Assembly: GCA_046734455.1 (NCBI GenBank)
Contig: JBKPRJ010000065.1
Span: 1-6,659, forward strand
Direction of reading: 5' to 3'
Source: DATEOR01 sp046734455
Lineage (GTDB): Bacteria; Actinomycetota; Thermoleophilia; Gaiellales; Gaiellaceae
DNA length: 6,659 nucleotides
Made by a program: the position numbers and the translations under genes. Each line of letters begins with the position of its first letter. Positions within the stretch are counted from its first letter, which is position 1. Below the pieces are notes generated by a model. The model worked only from the letters and a program-made list of their open reading frames with translations. It did not search any database and was not told the DNA's origin. This document shows, in pieces, positions 1 through 5,454 of this stretch.

Positions 1-1
1 T

Positions 2-949
2 CCTTTCGGATACTTCACGTACGAGATCGGAGCAGGCCCCGACCTCCGCCCGGCTCGAGGGACCGTGCCGGGGCCGCCTCCCCTCGAGGTGACGAGCCTG
101 GCAGTGAGCCCTCATGCAGTGACGCCGAACGGGGACGGGGCCGGAGAGTCGGCCTCCGTCTCGTTCTCGCTCTCGGCGCGAGCGAGCGTGGCCGTCGAGG
201 TCCTCAACTCCGACTCGAAGGTCGTGCGCACTCTCGCCGGCTCGTACTCGTACCAGGGCGGGCGCGCAAGCCTGACCTGGAACGGGCGGAACTCCTCCGG
301 CAACGTCGTCCGTGACGGGCACTATCGCGTCCGCATTACCGCCACCTCGCCGGGCCAACAGGTGCGCAAGACCCGCGGGATCGTGGTCGACCGAACGCTT
401 GGCCACCTCGATGTCGGGCCGACGCCGTTCTCCCCCAACGGGGACGGGCGGCTCGACGCGACTGCCATCTCGTTCACGCTCTCCCGGGACGCGGACGTCC
501 GGGTGCGCGTCATGGACGGGGACGAGCCGGTCGCCACCGCTCACCGCCTGGGCTCGCTTCCAGCCGGACCGGCCTCGCTCTCGTGGGCCGGCCGATCGGG
601 CAGCGGACCGGTGGCCGACGGCCAGTACCGCCTTCGCGTGGAAGCGACGACGAGCCTCGGAACCCGCTCCCTCTCGGCTCCGCTCACCGTGGATACGCGC
701 GCGCCGACGGTGCGCATCGTCTCGGCCCGCCACCGTAAGGACGGGCGCACCGCCGTCCGTCTCTGGCTCAGCGAGGCGGCAACGGTCCGGCTCCGCTACG
801 GATCTCCCGACTGGCGAGACATGCGCACGGTGGACCGCCAGGCGGGGTACTCGAGCGCGGTCCTCCCGCGCGCGACCCGTGTGCGAGCGCAGGCGATCGA
901 CGCGGCCGCGAACGCGGGCTCGCGCGTGACTTTTCACCTTGGGACCTAG
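2..949 (+). CDS. C-terminal part of a protein with FlgD-like Ig repeats (5' partial)
   Basis: The frame is open from base 2 with no stop before TAG at 947-949, so the true start lies upstream of the window; the GTG at 65 is probably internal. About 315 residues are visible. After a short Gly/Pro-rich linker come two homologous Ig-like repeats of about 80 residues (104-346 and 413-649). Each opens with a PNGDG motif, carries a Trp in a SLxWxGR strand and ends with DGxYRxR, the pattern of the FlgD Ig-like family. A third, divergent beta-rich segment (about 698-943) contains SEAATVRLRYG and ends in an IDAAANAG motif, as seen in bacterial Ig-like domains. Such modules usually form the tail of exported enzymes or surface proteins. 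That is an inference here, because no signal peptide or catalytic domain is inside the window. No C-terminal anchor or sorting signal is visible. The gene converges on birA and shares its stop region. The function of the missing N-terminal part is unknown. Confidence 0.8.
   Translation, partial: PFGYFTYEIGAGPDLRPARGTVPGPPPLEVTSLAVSPHAVTPNGDGAGESASVSFSLSARASVAVEVLNSDSKVVRTLAGSYSYQGGRASLTWNGRNSSGNVVRDGHYRVRITATSPGQQVRKTRGIVVDRTLGHLDVGPTPFSPNGDGRLDATAISFTLSRDADVRVRVMDGDEPVATAHRLGSLPAGPASLSWAGRSGSGPVADGQYRLRVEATTSLGTRSLSAPLTVDTRAPTVRIVSARHRKDGRTAVRLWLSEAATVRLRYGSPDWRDMRTVDRQAGYSSAVLPRATRVRAQAIDAAANAGSRVTFHLGT
104..346 (+). repeat. FlgD-like Ig repeat 1 (coding)
   Basis: This is the first of two tandem protein repeats. 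It begins VSPHAVTPNGDG, has an alternating-hydrophobic strand SVSFSLSARASVAVEVL, then SLTWNGRNSSG and ends DGHYRVRITAT. It aligns almost without gaps to the second repeat at 413-649. The DNA encoding PNGDG is also conserved: a 12-bp direct repeat, AACGGGGACGGG, occurs at 128-139 and 437-448. Confidence 0.75.
413..649 (+). repeat. FlgD-like Ig repeat 2 (coding)
   Basis: This is the second protein repeat, homologous to 104-346. It begins VGPTPFSPNGDG, continues ISFTLSRDADVRVRVM, then SLSWAGRSGSG and ends DGQYRLRVEAT. The match covers the whole module, which indicates an internal duplication. Confidence 0.75.
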
Positions 950-1698
950 CGCTCGAAGAGAATCTCGCCGGACTCGACGGCACGCTGCTCGCCGCCGACG
1001 TCGACGAGAAACCGCCCGTCCCGGTCGATCTTGACGCCGATCCCGCTCTCCCCGTCGAGGGAGATTCGGCGGCCGCGCAGGAAGTCGCGGGAGCCGAGGC
1101 TGTCGTAGACGCCGTCGAGGCCGCGGTCGAGCCACGCGTCGTAGTTCGACTCGAGCCGTTCGAGGATCACCGCGAAGAGTGGAGCCCTGTCGCGCTTGAT
1201 TCCGTCGCTCGTGTACAGGCTCGCCGCCGGGACGTTCGTGTCGTCGGGCAGCTCGCTCCGCTCCTGGTTCACGTTCACGCCGATTCCCACGACGACCGCT
1301 CCGCCGGACGCCTCGGCCAAGATTCCCGCCACCTTCCGCCTGTTGAGCATGACGTCATTCGGCCACTTCACTTGCACCGCGAGACCGACCTCGCCCTCGA
1401 TCGCCTCCGCGACCGCTGTCCCTGCGACGAGAGACAGCTCCGAGACGACGCGATCCGCGGGGGGACGCAACAGGAGTGAGAAGAGGATCGCGGTCCGCGG
1501 AGGCGCGCTCCAGCTACGCCCGAGCCGTCCCCGTCCCGCGGTTTGCTCATCGCACAGGGCGAGCGCTCCCTCCGGCGCGTCCTCGCCCAGGAGCTCCTGG
1601 GTCGACTCGCAGCTCGCCTGGTAGGTGTGTGGGTGGCCGAAGCGGCCCGTCAGAAGCTCGGCGAGGCGCTCCGGCGCAAGCGAGTCAACGGGGGTCAC
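946..1698 (-). CDS. birA: Biotin--[acetyl-CoA-carboxylase] ligase
   Basis: The enzyme makes biotinyl-5'-AMP from biotin and ATP and transfers biotin to a lysine of the carboxyl-carrier domain of acetyl-CoA carboxylase and related enzymes in the cytoplasm. The 250-residue protein shows the family motifs in order: ESTQ at 31-34 (STN in many homologues), the biotinyl-AMP loop TAGRGRLGRSW at 53-63, KWPNDVMLN at 111-119 with the catalytic-region Lys111, KVAGILAE at 122-129 and GIGVNVN at 138-144. A small SH3-like C-terminal domain follows (about 205-250). There is no N-terminal winged-helix DNA-binding domain, so this is the monofunctional type, not a biotin-operon repressor. The GTG start at 1698-1696 has no Shine-Dalgarno sequence but lies 6 nt from a TAGTCT -10-like hexamer, which suits a leaderless mRNA. 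The gene is divergent from the sigma/fab operon with a 17-bp gap. Its stop TAG (948-946) interlocks with the stop of the convergent neighbour. Confidence 0.95.
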   Translation of the reverse strand: MTPVDSLAPERLAELLTGRFGHPHTYQASCESTQELLGEDAPEGALALCDEQTAGRGRLGRSWSAPPRTAILFSLLLRPPADRVVSELSLVAGTAVAEAIEGEVGLAVQVKWPNDVMLNRRKVAGILAEASGGAVVVGIGVNVNQERSELPDDTNVPAASLYTSDGIKRDRAPLFAVILERLESNYDAWLDRGLDGVYDSLGSRDFLRGRRISLDGESGIGVKIDRDGRFLVDVGGEQRAVESGEILFER

Positions 1699-1715
1699 TG
1701 CACTAGACTAACGCC
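1699..1715. promoter_or_regulatory. Candidate bidirectional promoter with overlapping -10 elements
   Basis: This is the entire space between birA and the sigma-factor gene. On the + strand TAGACT (1704-1709) matches the TANNNT -10 pattern and is followed by 6 nt and then GTG at 1716. On the - strand TAGTCT (1710-1705) matches the same pattern and is followed by 6 nt and then GTG at 1698. The two hexamers overlap by 5 bp inside the near-symmetrical TAGACTA. Neither gene has a Shine-Dalgarno sequence here, so leaderless transcripts starting at each GTG are the simplest reading. No strong -35 box is visible on either strand; the best on the - strand is TTGGCG (1735-1730), with a long 19-nt spacer. 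The promoter role is inferred. Confidence 0.6.
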
Positions 1716-2333
1716 GTGCAATCGACAGCCGCCAAGCCTCTGCAAACCGAGTCGATCCCATCTGTGCCGCGGCTGATCGTCTACTCGAAGCTGACGGATT
1801 CGGAGCTCGTGGACAAGGCGGCGAACGGCGACGGCCGCGCGCTCGACGCGCTCGTCGAGCGCTACGCCCCGAGGGTCAACCGGCTCGCTTCGCAGCTCAT
1901 AGGCGATCTCGAGGAGGCCAGGGACGCGGCACAGGAGTCCCTCGTGAAGGTCTGCACGCGCCTCAAACAGTTCCGCGGCGAGGCGCAGTTCGCAACCTGG
2001 CTGCACCGCCTCGTCGTGAACACGTGCCGCGACCGGATGGCGTTCCAGCGCGTTCGTCGCGCGGAGCCGCTCGAGCTCGACGAGCACACCCCGTCCTTCG
2101 ACGACGACCCGTCGAACGCTGCAATGCTCGGCGATCTGCGGCGCGATCTGGCCGATGCGCTCTCACGGCTCTCCAACGACCAGCGCATCGCGGTGGTGCT
2201 GCGGGACTCCTTCGGGCTCTCCTACAAGGAGATCTCGCGCGTCGCGCGCATGCCGGTCGGCACTGCCAAGTGCTACGTCCACCGCGCGCGGGCTCGCCTC
2301 AGAACGCTGCTCGAGGAGCACACGCCGGCGTGA
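1716..2333 (+). CDS. ECF-type (sigma-70 family) RNA polymerase sigma factor
   Basis: The 205-residue protein has the two-domain layout of ECF sigma factors. The sigma-2 domain spans roughly residues 27-115 and includes ARDAAQESLVKV with the conserved DxxQE core (Asp70, Gln73, Glu74) and the FRGEAQFATWLHRLVVNTCRDR stretch of the -10-recognition and melting region. An acidic linker (about 117-135) follows. The sigma-4 domain (about 145-200) has a helix-turn-helix, GLSYKEISRVARMPVGTAKCYVHRARARLR, that would read the -35 element. About 25 non-conserved residues precede sigma-2. The GTG at 1716 is chosen because it sits 6 nt from a -10-like TAGACT; GTG 1764 is the alternative and also lacks an obvious ribosome site. 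The stop TGA overlaps the fabZ GTG by 4 bp, so the gene heads the fatty acid operon. No anti-sigma factor gene or membrane protein adjoins it. The target promoters cannot be told from sequence alone. Confidence 0.9.
   Translation: MQSTAAKPLQTESIPSVPRLIVYSKLTDSELVDKAANGDGRALDALVERYAPRVNRLASQLIGDLEEARDAAQESLVKVCTRLKQFRGEAQFATWLHRLVVNTCRDRMAFQRVRRAEPLELDEHTPSFDDDPSNAAMLGDLRRDLADALSRLSNDQRIAVVLRDSFGLSYKEISRVARMPVGTAKCYVHRARARLRTLLEEHTPA
2313..2318 (+). promoter_or_regulatory. Ribosome binding site of fabZ
   Basis: GAGGAG lies inside the 3' end of the sigma-factor gene, 11 nt before the GTG at 2330. Together with the 4-bp stop/start overlap it supports this GTG as the fabZ start and suggests translational coupling. 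Confidence 0.5.
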
Positions 2334-2767
2334 CGGTCGCCTTGGGGCGCGAGCGGATCGAAGAGATCCTGCCGCACCGCGATCCGTTCCTCTTCCTGGA
2401 CGAGGTGACCCTGCTCGAGCCCGGCGCACGCGTCGTCGCACGCAAGCAGGTGCGGGAAGACGAGTGGTTCCTCACCGGCCACTTCCCTGGCCGGCCGATC
2501 ATGCCCGGCGTGATCATCGTCGAGGCGATGGCGCAGTGCGGCGCAGTGGCCGTGCTCGCCGACGAGACGAACCGCGGCAAACTCGCCCTCTTCGCTGGGA
2601 TCGACGGCGTGCGCTTCAAGCGCATGGTCCTCCCGGGCGACGAGCTCGAGCTCACGTGTGAGCTGGAGCGGATGCGCGGACCGGTCGGTCGCGGCAAGGC
2701 CACCGCGACCGTGGACGGAGAGCTCGCCGCACGCGGCACGCTGATGTTCGCGGTCACTGAGGGCTGA
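2330..2767 (+). CDS. fabZ: (3R)-hydroxyacyl-[acyl-carrier-protein] dehydratase FabZ
   Basis: FabZ removes water from 3-hydroxyacyl-ACP to give trans-2-enoyl-ACP, the third step of each elongation round in the cytoplasm. The 145-residue protein is the usual FabZ length and has a single hot-dog fold. It begins with the typical ILPHRDPFLFLDEV (14-27) and carries the active-site helix region GHFPGRPIMPG followed by VIIVEAMAQ (50-69), with catalytic His51 and Glu65. Glu in that place and the short length favour FabZ over FabA, which has Asp. GTG 2330 is chosen because it starts just before the conserved RERIEEILPHR segment and overlaps the preceding stop as GTGA. An in-frame extension back to 2024 runs over the sigma-factor gene in another frame and is not credible. 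Streptomyces and mycobacteria generally use other (HadAB/MaoC-like) dehydratases, so a FabZ says something about the lineage. Confidence 0.95.
   Translation: MTVALGRERIEEILPHRDPFLFLDEVTLLEPGARVVARKQVREDEWFLTGHFPGRPIMPGVIIVEAMAQCGAVAVLADETNRGKLALFAGIDGVRFKRMVLPGDELELTCELERMRGPVGRGKATATVDGELAARGTLMFAVTEG
2759..2763 (+). promoter_or_regulatory. Ribosome binding site of fabH
   Basis: GAGGG is 8 nt upstream of the GTG at 2772 and overlaps the end of fabZ. It supports GTG 2772 as the fabH start; no other ATG, GTG or TTG lies in frame before the conserved IGIVGVGSYVPE segment. Confidence 0.6.
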
Positions 2768-2771
2768 GCGC

Positions 2772-3785
2772 GTGCTCGCGGACGTCTCGCAGAACGGCTC
2801 GATCGGCATCGTCGGCGTCGGCTCCTACGTCCCCGAAAGGGTGCTGACCAACGACGACCTCTCGAAGCTGGTCGAGACCTCCGACGAGTGGATCACCGAG
2901 CGAACCGGCATCAAGGAGCGGCACATCGCCGAGCCGGGTCAGGCGGCCAGCGACCTCGCTCTTCCCGCCGCGCGTCAGGCGCTCGACCAGGCGGGCGTCG
3001 ACCCGGCCGACCTCGACCTCGTCGTCGTCGCGACAGTGACACCAGACATGTTCTTCCCGTCGACCGGCTCGCTGCTCGCGTCCGAGCTGGGAGCGCCGGA
3101 CGCGGCGGCCTACGACCTCTCCGCCGGCTGCACCGGCTTCATGTACGCGCTCGCCCAGGCCTACGGGACGGTGGCCGGAGGCCTGACGAAGAACGCGCTC
3201 GTCGTGGGAACCGAGACGCTCTCCAAGATCATCAACTGGCACGACCGGGCGACGTGCGTGCTCTTCGGGGACGGAGCCGGCGCGGTCGTGATCGGACGCG
3301 TGCCGGACGGCGGCTTCAAGGGCTTCGAGCTCGGGTCGGACGGCGAGGGCGGGAAGGAGCTTTCGATTCCCGGCGGCGGCTCGCGCAACCCTTCGACCGC
3401 CGAAACCGTCGCACAAGAGATGCACTTTCTGCAGATGAACGGCCGCGAGGTCTACAGGTTCGCCACGCGGGTGCTGGTTGCGTCCGCGGAGAAGCTCCTC
3501 GGCGAGATCGGCCTCACGGTCGATGACGTCGATCTCTACGTCCCGCACCAGGCGAACAAGCGGATCATCGACCACGCCGCATCGAAGCTCGGCATTCCGG
3601 AGGAGAAGGTCTTCGTGAACGTCGATCGCTACGGCAACACGTCGTCCGCGTCGATCCCGCTTTGCCTCGCGCAGGGCGTTCGCGAAGGGCGGCTGAAGGA
3701 GGGCACGCGCGTGCTGATGACCGGGATGGGCGCCGGGCTCACGTGGGGATCGGCGTACACGGTTTGGGGTAACGGGACGCCATGA
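2772..3785 (+). CDS. fabH: Beta-ketoacyl-[acyl-carrier-protein] synthase III
   Basis: FabH starts fatty acid synthesis by condensing an acyl-CoA primer with malonyl-ACP to give 3-ketoacyl-ACP and CO2. The 337-residue protein is near the usual family length (about 310-340) and has the Cys-His-Asn triad: Cys120 in DLSAGCTGFMYAL, His259 in YVPHQANKRI and Asn289 in YGNTSSASIPL. The N-terminal block TSDEWITERTGIKERHIA (37-54) holds the Trp and Arg that contact CoA, and the C-terminal GMGAGLTWGSAYTVW (318-332) is typical. Phe95 in MFFPST aligns with the residue that limits primer size in E. coli FabH (Phe87), so a short primer is plausible, though substrate choice cannot be fixed from sequence. The gene follows fabZ by 4 bp and overlaps fabD by 4 bp (ATGA). 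Confidence 0.96.
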   Translation: MLADVSQNGSIGIVGVGSYVPERVLTNDDLSKLVETSDEWITERTGIKERHIAEPGQAASDLALPAARQALDQAGVDPADLDLVVVATVTPDMFFPSTGSLLASELGAPDAAAYDLSAGCTGFMYALAQAYGTVAGGLTKNALVVGTETLSKIINWHDRATCVLFGDGAGAVVIGRVPDGGFKGFELGSDGEGGKELSIPGGGSRNPSTAETVAQEMHFLQMNGREVYRFATRVLVASAEKLLGEIGLTVDDVDLYVPHQANKRIIDHAASKLGIPEEKVFVNVDRYGNTSSASIPLCLAQGVREGRLKEGTRVLMTGMGAGLTWGSAYTVWGNGTP

Positions 3786-4705
3786 AGATCGCCTTCTGCT
3801 TCCCGGGCCAGGGCTCGCAGGACGTCGGCATGGGCCGCGCGATCGCAGAGCGTTTTCCTGAGGCGCGCGCGGTGTACGACGAGGCCTCGGAGGCCGTCGG
3901 CTACGACGTCGCGAAGGTCTGTTTCGAGGGGCCGATCGAGAAGCTCACGCGGACCGACGTGCAGCAGCCGGCCCTCGTGGCGACCTCTCTCGCCTGCCTG
4001 CGCGCGGTGGACACGCTCGGGATCAGGCCGGACTTCGTCGTCGGCCACTCGGTGGGCGAGTACTCGGCGCTCGCCGCGGCCGCTTCGCTCGCCGATCGGG
4101 ACGCGATCGCGCTCGTGCGCGAGCGCGGGCGTGCGATGGCGGAGGCGGCCGACCGGCATCCGGGCGCGATGGCCGCAGTGCTCGGCCTCGAGGACACCAT
4201 CGTCGAGGAGCTCTGCGCCGGGATCCACAACGTGTGGCCGGCGAACTACAACTGCCCGGGTCAGGTCGTGGTCTCGGGCGAGAACGCCGCCGTCGATCGG
4301 CTCATCGAAGAGGCCTCGGCCCGTGGAGCGCGGAAGACGGTGAAGCTCCGGGTCAGCGGCGCGTTCCACAGCCCGCTCGTCGAAGGCGCCGCCGAGATCC
4401 TGCGCCCCGCGCTGGAGCGCGTCAGCTTCTCGAGCCCGGTGACGCCGTTCATGTCGACGGTCACCGCCCGGGTCGAGGACGCGCAGCGCATCGGCGGTCT
4501 CCTCGTCGAGCAGCTCACGGGCCCGGTGAAGTGGACGCAGGCAGTCCGCGAGCTCGTGCAGCAGGGCGTTTCGACCTTCGTCGAGATCGGGCCGGGCCAG
4601 GTGCTGAGCGGGTTGCTGCGCCGCTGTGACCGCTCGCTCCGGACGGCCTCGGTCGGCGACCCCGAGGCGCTCGAGAAGCTGCAGGAGACGCTCTCCGCTG
4701 CCTAG
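3782..4705 (+). CDS. fabD: Malonyl-CoA:[acyl-carrier-protein] transacylase
   Basis: FabD transfers malonyl from CoA to the phosphopantetheine arm of ACP, supplying the extender for FabH and FabF. The 307 residues match the family length (E. coli 309). Visible motifs are the opening FPGQGSQ (7-13), the nucleophile elbow GHSVGEYSAL with Ser90, Arg115 in VRERGRAM (which holds the malonyl carboxylate), catalytic His196 in GAFHSPL, Gln244 in VEQLTGPVKW and FVEIGPGQVLSGL (266-278). Start ATG 3782 overlaps the fabH stop. Its own ribosome site is weak (GGGA only 4 nt upstream), so translation is likely coupled to fabH. Nothing is missing or broken. The long reading frame on the opposite strand is a GC-rich shadow. 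Confidence 0.96.
   Translation: MKIAFCFPGQGSQDVGMGRAIAERFPEARAVYDEASEAVGYDVAKVCFEGPIEKLTRTDVQQPALVATSLACLRAVDTLGIRPDFVVGHSVGEYSALAAAASLADRDAIALVRERGRAMAEAADRHPGAMAAVLGLEDTIVEELCAGIHNVWPANYNCPGQVVVSGENAAVDRLIEEASARGARKTVKLRVSGAFHSPLVEGAAEILRPALERVSFSSPVTPFMSTVTARVEDAQRIGGLLVEQLTGPVKWTQAVRELVQQGVSTFVEIGPGQVLSGLLRRCDRSLRTASVGDPEALEKLQETLSAA
4683..4687 (+). promoter_or_regulatory. Ribosome binding site supporting a CTG start for fabG
   Basis: AGGAG lies at the end of fabD, 10 nt before CTG 4698. It is the best-spaced site for the full-length FabG N-terminus. A second purine run, GAGGGG at 4722-4727, ends only 3 nt before GTG 4731 and could serve that shorter start instead. Confidence 0.4.
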
Positions 4706-5441
4706 CGAGTTCGCGTCCCTTGAGGGGAAAGTGGTCCTCGTGACCGGCGGGTCGCGCGGGATCGGAGCCGCGATCAGCCGCGAGCTCGGCGCCGCGGGCG
4801 CCAAGGTGGCCGTCAATTACCGCTCCGATCAGGCGGCCGCGGAGGAGATCGCGAACGAGGTCGGCGGGCTGGCCATCCAGGCCGACGTCTCGGTTCCGGA
4901 CGAGGCCGTTACGCTCGTCGAGCGGGTCGAGTCGGAGCTCGGAGACATCGACGCGCTCGTCAACAACGCGGGCGTCACGCGCGACACGCTGATCGCGCGG
5001 ATGAGCGACGAAGACTGGGAGACGGTCATCGAGACGAACCTCCGCGGCCCGTTCAACACGTGCCGCGCGGTCGCGCGCAAGATGCTCAAGCGGCGCGCGG
5101 GGTCGATCGTGAATATGTCCTCCGTCGTCGGCCTCCACGGAAACCCCGGCCAGGCGAACTACTCGGCCTCGAAGGCGGGGATCATCGGCATGTCCAAGGC
5201 GCTCGCCCGCGAGCTCGGGTCCAGGGGGGTGCGCGTGAACGTGATCGCGCCGGGTTACATCAAGACGGCGCTCACCGACGTCATCTCTGAGGAGATGCGT
5301 CAGCTGATCCTCGGGAACACCGCGCTCGGCCGTCTCGGCGAGCCGGAGGACGTAGCCCGTGCGGTACGCTTTCTCTGCTCGGACGAGGCCGCGTTCATCA
5401 CAGGCGAGGTGCTCCTCGTCGACGGCGGCCTAGGGATGTAG
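4698..5441 (+). CDS. fabG: 3-oxoacyl-[acyl-carrier-protein] reductase
   Basis: FabG reduces 3-ketoacyl-ACP to 3-hydroxyacyl-ACP with NADPH. It is a classical short-chain dehydrogenase. Counting from CTG 4698 (247 residues, the usual FabG size), it shows the cofactor loop TGGSRGIG (16-23), NNAG (89-92), the tetrad Asn114, Ser142 (NMSSVVG), Tyr155 and Lys159 (YSASK), the PGYIKT loop (185-190) and a C-terminal GEVLLVDGGLGM. The start is uncertain. No ATG, GTG or TTG lies in frame between GTG 4626, deep inside fabD, and GTG 4731, which would remove part of the first beta strand (SLEGKVVLVTGG). CTG 4698 has an AGGAG 10 nt upstream, restores the normal N-terminus and overlaps fabD by 8 bp, so it is preferred here. 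If GTG 4731 is used the protein has 236 residues. The function is secure either way; the exact chain length specificity is unknown. Confidence 0.95.
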   Translation: MPSEFASLEGKVVLVTGGSRGIGAAISRELGAAGAKVAVNYRSDQAAAEEIANEVGGLAIQADVSVPDEAVTLVERVESELGDIDALVNNAGVTRDTLIARMSDEDWETVIETNLRGPFNTCRAVARKMLKRRAGSIVNMSSVVGLHGNPGQANYSASKAGIIGMSKALARELGSRGVRVNVIAPGYIKTALTDVISEEMRQLILGNTALGRLGEPEDVARAVRFLCSDEAAFITGEVLLVDGGLGM

Positions 5442-5445
5442 GGAG
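5441..5445 (+). promoter_or_regulatory. Ribosome binding site of fabF
   Basis: GGGAG begins on the last base of the fabG stop codon. It is 9 nt from GTG 5455 and 15 nt from ATG 5461, so spacing favours GTG 5455 as the fabF start. Confidence 0.5.
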
Positions 5446-5454
5446 ACGAACAGC

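Noticed and set aside
925..975. Terminator between the Ig-repeat gene and birA
   Set aside because: I could find no stem-loop with a T run on either strand, and the coding regions touch.
1196..1624. 142-codon open frame on the plus strand
   Set aside because: It is antisense to the core motifs of birA and has no recognisable protein features.
1681..1715. ECF-type autoregulated promoter (AAC ... CGTC style) before the sigma gene
   Set aside because: AAC occurs at 1687-1689, but no suitably spaced ECF-like -10 motif follows; the housekeeping-like TAGACT fits better.
2024..2329. N-terminal extension of FabZ within the sigma-factor gene
   Set aside because: The extension is an Arg/Ala-rich alternate-frame reading of the sigma-factor coding sequence. 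FabZ is full length from GTG 2330.
2754..3575. 273-codon open frame on the minus strand
   Set aside because: It lies entirely opposite fabH, whose catalytic motifs are intact. The translation is rich in Arg, Glu, Asp and Val with no recognisable motif, as expected from GC-rich codon shadowing.
4626..4697. GTG 4626 as the fabG start
   Set aside because: It would overlap fabD by 80 bp and add an Arg/Ser-rich out-of-frame leader not seen in FabG proteins.
3629..4816. 395-codon open frame on the minus strand
   Set aside because: It is antisense to the end of fabH, all of fabD and the start of fabG. It is low-complexity, rich in Arg, Ala and Asp, and has no domain pattern.
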